Shown one piece after another: positions 18,189 to 26,700 of a DNA stretch of 64,000 bases (positions are counted from its first letter, which is position 1; each line of letters starts with the position of its first letter). The notes beneath the pieces were generated by a model that saw only the letters and a program-made list of their open reading frames with translations, searched no databases and was not told where the DNA came from. The position numbers and the translations under genes were made by a program. Origin of the DNA: CBDAQR01 sp965199055 (GTDB lineage Bacteria; Pseudomonadota; Gammaproteobacteria; Pseudomonadales; Halieaceae); the NCBI GenBank assembly GCA_965199055.1, contig CBDAQR010000004.1, forward strand, positions 434,001-498,000, written 5' to 3'.

Positions 18189-19131
18189 CTAGAGATCGTT
18201 TAGCGGGCTACGCACAGCCCTACCGCCCCGATTGAGTACATGGGTGTAGATCTCCGTTGTGCGCACATCACTGTGGCCCAGTTGTTCCTGCACTGTGCGA
18301 ATGTCTGCCCCGCGTTCCAGCAGATGGGTCGCAAAACTGTGGCGCAGGGTGTGACAGGTGGCTGGCTTTTCAATACCGGCCGCGCGCACGGCCTTTTTTA
18401 CTGCACGCTGTAAGCTTTGATCGTAGATGTGATGCCGGCGTACCTTCCCACTGCGTTTATCGACGCTACGATTGGGTGATGGAAACAGATACTGCCAGGC
18501 AAATTCAAAGGGTGCGCTTGGATACTTCCTCTCAAGCGCATGGGGTAGGTGTACGCCATCCCAGTGGGCTGCAGCCTTGTCTTCTTCCCAGTATGCCCGG
18601 GCGAGGTTGAGCTGGTCTTTGAGCAATGGTACCGAACGCTCGGCCAGTGTTGTTACCCTGTGCTTCTGACCTTTACTGTCGCGCACCATTAACGCAAGGC
18701 GGTCGGCGTCCACGCCTTCACCCGCAGCCGACAGACCTCCATCAAGCGTAAGCCAGAGCCGTACATGAGTTCTGCGCAGGTTCTGTAAGGTACCTGCAAC
18801 TGCTCGAGCAGTCGGCTGACTTCTTCGCGGGTCAGCACTACGGGAAGCTTGCGCTGTTTGCGGGCGCGGGCAAAGTCGCCCACCTCCATGCGCTGGCGCC
18901 CCAGGAACTTGAGATAGAGATAGCTCAGCGCATTCAGGGCTGTGGCCTGAGTGGAATGGGATACGTTCCGCTTGAGTGCCAGAAACTCCAGGAAGGCGAT
19001 CACATGCGAGTCATCAAGCTTCGCGGGATGCACATTTCCGGAGTAGCGGATGTAATAGCGTATCCAGTAGAGATAAGTATCTTCAGTACGCTTGCTGTAT
19101 TGCCGCGCACGTATGTGGTCACGGACCTGCT
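18189..19131 (-). pseudogene. intI: Integron integrase IntI, frameshifted and 5'-truncated
   Basis: Two adjacent frames together encode an integron-type tyrosine recombinase. The upstream part reads QVRDHIRARQYSKRTE, HSTQATALNALSYLYLKFLG, LPVVLTREEVSRLL and LMYGSGLRLMEVCRLRVK (first catalytic Arg). The downstream part reads DADRLALMVRDSKGQ, the IntI-specific patch LPHALERKYPSAPFEFAWQ, HTLRHSFATHLLE (His and Arg) and GHSDVRTTEIYTHVLN (His and Tyr). Between them a single G is missing from a short G run near 18715, moving the frame by one. The first ~10 codons and promoter are gone, replaced by the end of an IS3-family element at 19132. The integrase is therefore doubly inactivated. Confidence 0.92.
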
Positions 19132-19139
19132 TGTAGTGG

Positions 19140-19973
19140 TCAACTAAAACTGGCCACGGTTTTATAAGCTTTCCAGTATTCGTTTTCTGCCTGATTGGGT
19201 GTTTTCATGTTGTTATTCGAATGCGGTCTGATCGAGTTGTAGTACCTCACGATATAGTCATTGATTGACTGCTTGGCTTCAGTAAAACTCCGATAGCCCG
19301 TCTCTGGAACCCACTCGGTTTTTAGGCTGCGGAAGAAGCGCTCCATTGGCGCGTTATCCCAGCAGTTTCCCCGTCGACTCATGCTCTGTTGTATCTGATA
19401 CCGCCAGAGATGCTGACGGAATTTTGTACTGGTGTACTGAACTCCCTGATCCGAGTGGAATAGCACTCCCTTTGGTCTTCCTCTGGATTCATAAGCCATC
19501 ATCAACGCCTTACGGGTCAGTTCACTGTCGGCCCGATAAGAAAACGCCCAACCAACCGGTTTTCTCGCGTAGAGATCCAGTATCATGGCTAGATAGGCCC
19601 AGCGTTGACCCGTCCAAATATATGTAATATCGCTGCACCACACCTGGTTGGGTTCTGCTACAGAAAACTGCCGATTCAAGGTATTTGGAATGGCTACGTG
19701 TAGCTTGTCAGCACGCTTATAGGCGTGTTTTGGAAGCTGGCTACTCACCAGTCCCAACTCCTTCATCAACTTACCCGCAACGTAACGAGTCAATGGCGTT
19801 CCATTACGGCTAACGATCTGGGCAACGGTTCTTGCACCAGCTGAGCCACCACTTAGGCGGTGAGCAGCGTGAACCATAAGCTTAAGCCTGCAACGATGGG
19901 AGTTGTCACCCTTCGGGCGCTCTCGCCAATATCGGTAGCTACTGCGTTGAATATCAAAGACATGGCATAGCAA
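19140..19973 (-). CDS. IS3-family transposase, OrfB (DDE integrase)
   Basis: About 277 residues carrying the catalytic core of an IS3-family transposase. WCSDITYIW supplies the first Asp, FHSDQGVQYTS the second, and DNAPMERFFRSLK the Glu; a His-Thr-His-like segment sits near the N-terminus. The natural product is expected to be an OrfAB fusion made by -1 frameshifting from OrfA, so the reported ATG may not be the in vivo start. The gene looks intact and ends within the left inverted repeat. Confidence 0.92.
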   Translation of the reverse strand: MLCHVFDIQRSSYRYWRERPKGDNSHRCRLKLMVHAAHRLSGGSAGARTVAQIVSRNGTPLTRYVAGKLMKELGLVSSQLPKHAYKRADKLHVAIPNTLNRQFSVAEPNQVWCSDITYIWTGQRWAYLAMILDLYARKPVGWAFSYRADSELTRKALMMAYESRGRPKGVLFHSDQGVQYTSTKFRQHLWRYQIQQSMSRRGNCWDNAPMERFFRSLKTEWVPETGYRSFTEAKQSINDYIVRYYNSIRPHSNNNMKTPNQAENEYWKAYKTVASFS

Positions 19974-20005
19974 CTTAACGGGATAGCTCTCTTGTAACCG
20001 CTGAA

Positions 20006-20320
20006 TTATCGAATATTTTTCAGCTCGTCGGACATCAAGAGAGCCATACCCTTTTTTAATATGTCTTTCTCTGTTTCCAGCCGTTTGATCTGACGTTCCA
20101 GGTCGCGAATACGGCGCTGCTCCTCGGTCAGTGGCGTGCCTTTCTGAGGTGTTTCTCCCGAGCGCTCTAGCCGAAGCTGGCGAACCCAGCCCTCCACTGA
20201 AGATTTACTGACGTTCATCGCTTCACTCGCGGCTCTGACGGTATAGCCTTGGTCAACGACTAATTGTGCGACTTCGAGTCGAAACTCCGGGCTAAAGTTT
20301 GGTCTGGATCGTTTGGTCAT
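20006..20320 (-). CDS. IS3-family transposase, OrfA (helix-turn-helix)
   Basis: A 104-residue DNA-binding subunit of the IS. FSPEFRLEVAQLVVDQGYTV and AASEAMNVSKSSVEGWVRQL form the helix-turn-helix, and a leucine-zipper-like coiled coil follows (RIRDLERQIKRLETEKDIL). Near the end a run of six A and one G offers a programmed -1 frameshift into OrfB. It appears intact. Confidence 0.9.
   Translation of the reverse strand: MTKRSRPNFSPEFRLEVAQLVVDQGYTVRAASEAMNVSKSSVEGWVRQLRLERSGETPQKGTPLTEEQRRIRDLERQIKRLETEKDILKKGMALLMSDELKNIR
20051..20057 (-). other. Slippery heptamer for -1 frameshift in IS transposase
   Basis: On the minus strand the heptamer A-AAA-AAG occurs in the OrfA reading frame (codons for L-K-K) shortly before the OrfA stop. 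OrfB lies in the -1 frame. This is the standard IS3-family arrangement for making the OrfAB fusion. Confidence 0.7.
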
Positions 20321-20405
20321 TTGCTCACCTGTGTCTTGAGGGGTGATAGTATCACCCAGATTCAGGTGGCCAAATTCAGTGTGCCACTACATAGCCCTGA
20401 TTCAG

Positions 20406-20768
20406 GTGCTTTCTTTGGATGATTCCACGCACCGCAGTGATAGCGGACTCAAGAGCGAGCTTCAGGGCACACCTAAATCTGCCCAGAACTGGACTGACGT
20501 AGCCAACGAGCACCCAGAGTTTTTCCGCGTCAAACCGGACGGTAAGCACACGATCAGCCTCGTCGCACGGCACGTAATTCCAAAAGATATGAATGGCGTG
20601 AGGGTCATGCCTCCTGACTTCATTGGGAGGTTACTAGACGCTGCAATTCAGCTTCATGATAGAGAAGTTGAGCGGCGAAACCACTGGAAAGCCTATATAC
20701 CAGTGGTCGTTGCCGTGACTGCTGGCGTATTTACTATCATAGGAGCTTGGTTAGGTGGCGGCACATAA
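20406..20768 (+). CDS. Integron cassette 1 protein, unknown function, 5' end altered by IS
   Basis: About 120 residues from a GTG at 20406; the frame is open back into the IS, so the native start was probably lost or changed. Visible pattern: TPKSAQNWTDVANEHPEFFRV, SLVARHV, LLDAAIQLHDREVERRNHW, then one membrane helix (IPVVVAVTAGVFTIIGAW) at the C-terminus. I recall similar short proteins with an EFFRV and LHDR.V pattern as uncharacterised families. The stop codon overlaps the following attC site, the usual cassette layout. Expression is doubtful because the cassette promoter in the integrase region is gone. Confidence 0.7.
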   Translation: MLSLDDSTHRSDSGLKSELQGTPKSAQNWTDVANEHPEFFRVKPDGKHTISLVARHVIPKDMNGVRVMPPDFIGRLLDAAIQLHDREVERRNHWKAYIPVVVAVTAGVFTIIGAWLGGGT

Positions 20769-20840
20769 CAAGGGGCGGCAATCTGACACCCAACCAGCCA
20801 CTCCGTGGCTGCCTGGGCGCTGTTGCGCCTGGCGTTATGG
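20762..20840 (+). repeat. attC recombination site 1
   Basis: CATAAC (20764-20769) and GTTATG (20834-20839) are exact complements at the two ends of a ~79-bp imperfect palindrome. The centre holds AGCCAC-TCC-GTGGCT. TAACAAG after a gene stop and GGCGTTATG at the far end is the typical attC layout. The recombination point would be after the G of GTTATGG. Confidence 0.85.
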
Positions 20841-20924
20841 TGCGTCCCGATGACCGGAACCGCTAATCGCAGTGTCAGGCACCGATAGTTTTTGGCTCAG
20901 GTATTGCGCAGAGTAACTCCAAAG

Positions 20925-21425
20925 ATGCTGACCTCACCTGCAGGGATAGCGGTGATGCTTTTGCTAGGAATACTCGTCTGGTTTGCATCTGAAGTAGTAA
21001 TTTTTGCCGAGGTCTACCGTATGCACATTTCTACCCCTACGCTGAAGGAGGTAGATGAAGTGCCTGGCGTAGGACCTGATGACCGCCGATATATAACTCA
21101 CTGGACTTATGAGTACGAAGGTGTAGAACTGACAATGAGCGAACGCCGCGATGCGGTGGGATATGACATTGTTTCTTCCGTGACGATAACTGGTGGCGAT
21201 TTGGGAGATTGCGGAAGGCTGGGTTTTCACCCAACCAAATACGTTCCATCCAAGAAACCAGCCGTTAGGTGGCACAAATTATGGAACTCAAAAACTGGTG
21301 CCTATTGTTTCGAAAGCGGCGAAGTGAGAAATTGGTATCTGCATTTCGAAGGGGTTGAAGAACCTCTCAATTTTCTAGGAAAAATTCAGAAGGCCGGTGT
21401 CCAGGTGAGAATAGATGCACCATAA
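20925..21425 (+). CDS. Integron cassette 2 protein, membrane-anchored, unknown function
   Basis: A 166-residue protein from the ATG at 20925; a TTG at 20892 is an in-frame alternative, and neither has a strong ribosome site. One N-terminal membrane helix (GIAVMLLLGILVWFASEVVIFAEV) quoted in part as LLLGILVWF is followed by a soluble domain. That domain contains THWTYEYEGVELTMSER, VSSVTITGGDL and EVRNWYLHFEG. I do not recognise the family. The stop overlaps attC 2. It lies wholly between two attC sites, so it is a complete cassette. Confidence 0.68.
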   Translation: MLTSPAGIAVMLLLGILVWFASEVVIFAEVYRMHISTPTLKEVDEVPGVGPDDRRYITHWTYEYEGVELTMSERRDAVGYDIVSSVTITGGDLGDCGRLGFHPTKYVPSKKPAVRWHKLWNSKTGAYCFESGEVRNWYLHFEGVEEPLNFLGKIQKAGVQVRIDAP

Positions 21426-21503
21426 CAAGGCCATGAAGTCGGCCATTCCAAAGCATGGCCTGGGACGCGCAAACAGCGCGCGCCCTCTATGGCGGCGTTA
21501 TGT
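21419..21503 (+). repeat. attC recombination site 2
   Basis: CATAAC (21421-21426) and GTTATG (21497-21502) bound an ~85-bp palindromic stretch with GGCCAT/ATGGCC and GCGCG-type pairing inside. The position directly after a cassette stop and the GGCGTTATG end match attC 1. Confidence 0.82.
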
Positions 21504-21519
21504 GGATTCTTGAATCGCA

Positions 21520-21990
21520 GTGAAGTTTCCGACGATTGAGGTTTCTTACTTCACTACCGCACCTCTGGAAGAATTGAGGAAGCATTTCATGCCGGTGGAA
21601 CCCGAGGGATTTGTGCTTTTTCCAGACAACGCTTCTCCCTTTCGTGGAGAGTTCTCTACACAGCGTATTCGCTTAGTCCTGCCTCAGATGATGCGTTTTC
21701 GGCAGCTGGGGACTCCGATTCTAACTGGTAGCGCATCGGAGCTCGAATCGGGCACCGGCATTCGCATAAAGGCGCGTTTGTCCCTGATTACGTTTGGGGT
21801 GCTCGCTTTGCTCTTACTTCTCTTCTTTGAGAGTCTGCTGATACAACAGGACTTCGCTATGGCGGTGTTTCTTGCCTGTGCTCTATTTATTCTCGCATTG
21901 GCTGCCTATCGTCAGTTCTGGCAGCAAGCCCCATCAGTGCTTCAAGCGTTCGAGGAGTTCTTTGGCAAATATCACCTACAGCGCCAATAA
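21520..21990 (+). CDS. Integron cassette 3 protein, two membrane helices, unknown function
   Basis: A 156-residue protein with a GTG start 20 bp after the attC 2 core. It has an ~85-residue soluble N-terminal part (IEVSYFTTAPLEELRKHF, GFVLFPDNASPF). Two strongly hydrophobic helices follow (about residues 90-109 and 113-131), then a short C-terminal amphipathic stretch (LQAFEEFFGKYHLQR). No family is recognised. It is separated from attC 3 by about 20 bp and is a complete cassette by context. Confidence 0.68.
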   Translation: MKFPTIEVSYFTTAPLEELRKHFMPVEPEGFVLFPDNASPFRGEFSTQRIRLVLPQMMRFRQLGTPILTGSASELESGTGIRIKARLSLITFGVLALLLLLFFESLLIQQDFAMAVFLACALFILALAAYRQFWQQAPSVLQAFEEFFGKYHLQRQ

Positions 21991-22011
21991 TGGTAGCTAT
22001 GAATACGAATC

Positions 22012-22099
22012 CACATAACAAGTGGCGGCTGTCGCTTCGCTGGGACAACCAACCAGCCGCTTCGCAGCTGTCTGGTCGCCCCAGCGCCAGGCGTTAAAT
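22012..22099 (+). repeat. attC recombination site 3
   Basis: CATAAC (22014-22019) opens and GTTAAAT (22093-22099, a perfect GTTRRRY core) closes an ~88-bp palindromic region. GTGGCGGCTGTCGC and a central CAGCCGCTTCGCAGCTG pairing lie inside. It closely resembles attC 1 in overall sequence. Confidence 0.87.
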
Positions 22100-22214
22100 G
22101 GCTATTACCTTCGCTATTGAAGACCGTAACGTGGATCAACGACTTCCACTCATCTACATGTGGGAGATCGTCCTGGATGGAGAGCTTTGTAAGTGTAAGT
22201 ACCCCGTAAAATAG
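22098..22214 (+). pseudogene. Integron cassette 4 gene, truncated by an IS fragment
   Basis: An ATG overlapping the attC 3 core starts a frame beginning MAITFAIEDRNVDQRLPLIY. After 32 codons, at 22194, the sequence becomes the terminal repeat of an IS3-family element, and the frame stops at 22212-22214 inside it. The start inside the core site is the usual position for a cassette gene. Only the N-terminal fragment survives, and no family can be assigned. Confidence 0.55.
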
Positions 22215-22543
22215 CGCCACTCATACGTAGAAATTTCTATAAACTAACGTGATAGGAGTTTTTACATATGCGCAAATCGAAGTTCAGCGAAACGCAGATT
22301 GTGGCGTTTCTCAAACAAGCAGAAAGCGGAGTGCCGGTTCCGGACATATGTCGAGAGCATGGCATTGGACTCAGCACCTTTTACAAGTGGCGCTCTAAGT
22401 ACGGTGGAATGGAAGCCTCCGATGTACGGCGGCTCAAGGAACTTGAAGAAGAGAACCGCAAGCTCAAGCAGATGTATGCCGATCTCAGCCTGAAGAGTCA
22501 GATGCAGGAAGAGATCATAAAAAAGCTTTAGGGCCAGTCCATC
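22194..22543 (+). mobile_element. Partial IS3-family element (350 bp), inverted relative to next copy
   Basis: It begins with the terminal repeat TGTAAGTACCCC and carries an intact orfA, then stops exactly at 22543, where the end of a second, complete copy begins. The same 350 bp recur in opposite orientation at 23385-23734. The encoded OrfA proteins are identical and the non-coding ends match as far as I could read. Confidence 0.88.
22268..22531 (+). CDS. IS3-family transposase OrfA in the partial IS copy
   Basis: An 87-residue OrfA with helix-turn-helix (FSETQIVAFLKQAESG, VPDICREHGIGLSTFYKW) and coiled coil (RRLKELEEENRKLKQMYADL). It is identical in sequence to the OrfA at 23397-23660 on the other strand. 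Its OrfB partner is missing because the fragment ends 12 bp downstream, so on its own it is at most a DNA-binding regulator of the neighbouring IS. Confidence 0.88.
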   Translation: MRKSKFSETQIVAFLKQAESGVPVPDICREHGIGLSTFYKWRSKYGGMEASDVRRLKELEEENRKLKQMYADLSLKSQMQEEIIKKL

Positions 22544-22584
22544 TGTAGATACCCCAAACAGCTAACCACCCATTCATAGAAAAA

Positions 22585-23364
22585 TTAAGCCACTTCTCGG
22601 TATTGAACGGGTGTCATATCGTTCAATCCATCATGGGGTCGTTCATGGTTATACAACACGATCCAGTCATCCGTGATCTCTCGAACTTCCTGCAATGTCT
22701 CGAACAGATATAAGTCCAATACTTCCTCTCGATACGTGCGATTAAAACGTTCGATAAATCCATTTTGGTAAGGCTTGCCGGGCTTGATGAAATCGATCTG
22801 AATTCCATGCGCTTGCGCCCATTCAGCCAACGCCCCTGATGTAAATTCAGGGCCATTATCAACCCTGATAATAGCGGGATAGCCTCGCCAGGCTGCAATA
22901 CGATCTAATGTATGTATCACTCGCTCCGTAGTAATGCCCGAATTGATATCTATCGCTAACACTTCTCGATTGAAATCATCAACCACATTGAACGTGCGAA
23001 ACCGATGACCGTGACGCAAGGTATCGCTCATAAAATCCATCGACCAACAGATATTGGCTGATCTAGGAACGCGCAATGGCAACGGATTCCTATTCGGTAT
23101 CCTGCGTTTTACTTTACGCCGTATATTCAGTTTTAACTCCATATAAACACGGTAAATCCGTTTGTGATTCCAACGTTTACCCAACGCTCTGAGCCGCTTA
23201 CACAGCTTTGGAAAACCCCAGCGAGGGTGCTTCTCAACCAAGGCCAGCAACGCATCAATCAGCTCACTATCATCTACTCGCTTGGGCGTGTAGTAATACG
23301 CCGTGCGACTTAGCGCGGCTGCACCACAGGCCGCTCGAATGCTGACAGGGTAATCCTTGCGCAA
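22585..23364 (-). CDS. IS3-family transposase, OrfB
   Basis: About 259 residues from the TTG at 23364; the true product is expected to be an OrfAB fusion, since the -1 frame is open back to the slippery site. DDE residues are visible in WSMDFMSD, RVDNGPEFTSGAL and YQNGFIERFNRTYR (Glu). A HTH_21-like segment (KHPRWGFPKLCKRLR) precedes the core. The sequence resembles the IS407/IS2-like part of the IS3 family. It looks intact, so this copy may be active. Confidence 0.92.
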   Translation of the reverse strand: MRKDYPVSIRAACGAAALSRTAYYYTPKRVDDSELIDALLALVEKHPRWGFPKLCKRLRALGKRWNHKRIYRVYMELKLNIRRKVKRRIPNRNPLPLRVPRSANICWSMDFMSDTLRHGHRFRTFNVVDDFNREVLAIDINSGITTERVIHTLDRIAAWRGYPAIIRVDNGPEFTSGALAEWAQAHGIQIDFIKPGKPYQNGFIERFNRTYREEVLDLYLFETLQEVREITDDWIVLYNHERPHDGLNDMTPVQYREVA

Positions 23365-23396
23365 ACGATCAACCCACTGCCGACGATGGACTGGCC

Positions 23397-23660
23397 CTAA
23401 AGCTTTTTTATGATCTCTTCCTGCATCTGACTCTTCAGGCTGAGATCGGCATACATCTGCTTGAGCTTGCGGTTCTCTTCTTCAAGTTCCTTGAGCCGCC
23501 GTACATCGGAGGCTTCCATTCCACCGTACTTAGAGCGCCACTTGTAAAAGGTGCTGAGTCCAATGCCATGCTCTCGACATATGTCCGGAACCGGCACTCC
23601 GCTTTCTGCTTGTTTGAGAAACGCCACAATCTGCGTTTCGCTGAACTTCGATTTGCGCAT
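23397..23660 (-). CDS. IS3-family transposase, OrfA
   Basis: An 87-residue helix-turn-helix and coiled-coil subunit, identical to the copy at 22268-22531. It ends in IIKKL just after the slippery heptamer. A -1 slip there gives a continuous fusion with OrfB (KK followed by ALGPVHRRQWVDRL). Confidence 0.92.
   Translation of the reverse strand: MRKSKFSETQIVAFLKQAESGVPVPDICREHGIGLSTFYKWRSKYGGMEASDVRRLKELEEENRKLKQMYADLSLKSQMQEEIIKKL
23403..23409 (-). other. Slippery heptamer for OrfAB frameshift
   Basis: On the minus strand A-AAA-AAG lies three codons before the OrfA stop. The -1 frame runs uninterrupted into OrfB, as in other IS3-family elements. Confidence 0.7.
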
Positions 23661-23775
23661 ATGTAAAAACTCCTATCACGTTAGTTTATAGAAATTTCTA
23701 CGTATGAGTGGCGCTATTTTACGGGGTACTTACATTTACAATGTGGAGTCTCCGCCGGATACAAGGGGTAGGAAA

Positions 23776-26700
23776 ATGGCGACAGCTCAGTCAATAGAAC
23801 GCATCCAGGAACTTTATATCGCATATTACGGCCGTCCAGCGGACCCTGAGGGGCTCGAGTATTGGGCGGATCGATTGGATGCCTCTGGCGGTAATCTCGA
23901 TGAGATGATCGATGCGTTTGGCACCTCGGCGGAGTTCGAGGAACGCTATGGCGGACAAACGCTGGAAGAGCTGGTTAACAACCTGTATCGGCAGGCGTTT
24001 GACCGCGATGCTGAACCTGAGGGCTTGGCGTTTTATGTTGAACGGCTCACCTCCGGCGAAGCGACCCTGGGCAACATAGCTGTACAAATCCTGGACGGTG
24101 CACAAAACGACGACCAGACGATCATCGACAACAAACTGGTTGTTGCGGCCGCCTTTACTGAGCAGGTGGAGTCCAGCGGCAGGGAGTACTCGGGAAGCGA
24201 TGCGGCGGATGCTGCCAAGGAATTACTCGATGCCGTGAGTGCGGACGGTGCGAGCGTTGGCGCCCAGTTAGCCGCAATCAATGACTTTATCGATGAATTG
24301 CCCTCGCTCGATGGCCCCTCGGAACCGCCCTCAGGTGGCGGCGGCGGTGGCGGCGGTGGCGGCGGTGGCGGTTCGTCCTCCGGTCCCACGGTTGAAGTCA
24401 GTATTGATGATGCCGACGTGGCGGAAGACGTTGATACCGCTGCGGGCGCGGTGGTCGTTGGCACCCTGAGCGCCACTGAAGTCACCGACCCGACCTATAG
24501 CATTGTCAGCGGCAACAGTGCGGGCGTCTTCGAGATTGTGAACGATGAACTGCGGGTGAAGGCGGGTGCTGCGCTCGATCACGAAACCGCGGGTAGTTTC
24601 TCACTCGTCGTTCGGGCCACTGAGGGCGGTACCTCAGGCCAGAGCGCCATCACGATTACCGTCACCGACGCGGATGATCCCGCGACGGGCATGAGTCTGC
24701 CCGACAACGAGGTGGATGAGAATGCGGCTGGCGAAGTGGTCGGAACCATCAATATCGACGACCCGGACGACCCCTCGACGCTTAACGGAACCTACACGTT
24801 CGTAGTAGATGACGCCCGTTTTGAGGTAGATGGCGACAGAAGACTGAAGTTAAAGGATGGGGAAAGCCTGGATTACGATACGGAGAGAACCGTTTCGGTC
24901 GATGTCACTGCGACCAGCAACGGCGGCCAGGTGCTGAACAGCACATTTATCCTGGCGGTGCAGGACGAAAACGAGGGCCCTACCTCGTTGGATCTCAGCG
25001 GTACCGATATCGATGAGAATACGGCGGGTACGGTGGGTACCCTCAGCGTTACCGACCCCGACGGTGGAGCAACCACGTACACCTATACCGTCGATGATGC
25101 GCGCTTCAGTGTCGACGCGAGCGGAGTGCTCAGCGTAGTGTCGCCGGGCCTTGATTTTGAAGCGACAACGACCGTTGATGTCACCGTCGAGGCCTCAGGT
25201 GATGATGGCAGCTCGATAGATGAAACCTTTACGGTGAATGTCGGGGATATCGACGAAGAGCCGACTGATCTGGCGCTCGACGGCACCACGGTGACTGAGA
25301 ATGCGGTTGCGGCGGATATTGGCACTGTTTCGGTGTCCGATCCGGATGCCCCGGCTTCCTTCAGAGACTACAGCTTCACGGTCAACGATGCCCGTTTTGA
25401 GGTGAACGACGACACAGGGCTGCTCAGCCTGCGTGACGGCGTCAGCCTCGATTTTGAGACTGAGGCATCGATCGATATCACCATCAAGGGGGTCAGTGCG
25501 TCTGGCCATAGCATCAGCAGGGACTTCACCATTACTGTAGACGATCTCGTTGAGGGCTCGCTGGCTGATGGATATATCGCGGGCGCGCTGGTATTCCGTG
25601 ATGAGAACGAAGACGGCGTCTTCGGTCTGCAGAGCGATGGTGTCACCGAGGAAATCTCGACCACGACCGATGAGAAAGGTGATTTCTCCATCGCTGATGG
25701 CCCCGGTGACCTGATCGCCATTGGTGGTACGGATATTTCCACGGGCACGCCCTTTGAAGGGCAGTTCACGGCTCCCGCTGACTCCACCGTGATCAACCCC
25801 ATGACCACCTTGGTCAAGGCGTTGGCTGATACGGGAATCGATGAGGAGCAGGCCGAACTGGATGTGAAAACCGCTCTGGGTATTGATACATCTATCGACC
25901 TGGATAGCTACGACCCCATTGCTGAAGCAGCAACGGCAGAAACCGCGGCTGACGCGGTGAAGGCTGTTGAGGTCCTGGCTGCTGCAGTGAAAGTGGCGAA
26001 CATTCTTGAGCAGACCACGGTGGTCGTACAGGCCGCCGATGACGGGACGGGCGACGACAAAATTTCGGAAGAGGCTGCATTTGAGGCTGCGGCGGGCGCT
26101 CTCGCTTCTACCATATCGACTGCGGTAGCGGGGAGCGGCACGGTTGATCTGGATGACAGCGCGACGCTGCAGACAGTACTAACCGAAACAGCGTCTGAAG
26201 TGGCAGCAGATACGACCGATACCACTATTGCCGATTCTATTACAGCGATCGCATCACAGGCCGCAGACGTGATCACCAACGTCAACAAGGAAGTCGGTGA
26301 GGCAGTTACTGCGTTTGCCGACGCGCAAGCCGGCGCGGCGGACGCTGATGGTGAGGCAGCGGACAACGCCCTGAACGCCTTGATTGAGGTGGCGCAAGTG
26401 CAGTCGCTGGTCAAGAAGGGTGATGGCTCCACCAGCGTGACTACTCAGTTGGCCGCTCAAGTCGAGGCGGCTGATGCGGCGGTCGAGAGCGATGATCAGA
26501 CGGCGCTGGATGATGCCGTAAACGCGGCTGCGGCGGTGGCAGGCAGCGTGACTGATGCGCAGTTTGATGCGGATCAGACCAGCGCAGAGATCGGCGTGGT
26601 GGTTAGCGAAATTCGCGGCACCCTGGATGAACTGATGGCGTTTTCTGACGCCGCCTTCCAGGCAGTGGTCAACAACAATAATGACGCTGATCCCGATACC

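Larger units (their letters stand above)
19132..20391 (-). mobile_element. IS3-family insertion sequence, complete (1260 bp)
   Basis: The terminal inverted repeats match at both ends: TGTAGTGGTCAACTAAAACT at 19132 and, reading inward from 20391, TGTAGTGGCACACTGAATTT, both continuing into TGGCCAC. Two overlapping-type transposase genes lie inside on the minus strand. The flanking bases (GCT on the left, TAG on the right) show no target duplication, and the flanks do not join into one gene: the left is integrase, the right is a cassette gene. This points to a deletion next to the IS after insertion. Confidence 0.9.
22544..23734 (-). mobile_element. IS3-family insertion sequence, complete (1191 bp)
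   Basis: The ends are TGTAGATACCCC at 22544 and, inward from 23734, TGTAAGTACCCC, with further similarity (CATAGAAAAATT against CGTAGAAATTTC). orfA and orfB lie on the minus strand with a slippery A6G between them. The left side abuts an inverted fragment of the same IS, and the right side is 41 bp from the start of the giant gene. No target duplication is evident. Confidence 0.9.

Noticed and set aside
19125..20400. Target-site duplication around the first IS
   Set aside because: The flanking triplets differ (GCT and TAG); none could be supported.
24337..24372. Short GGCGGT-type repeat considered as a CRISPR or regulatory repeat
   Set aside because: It simply encodes a polyglycine linker in the giant protein; there are no spacers.
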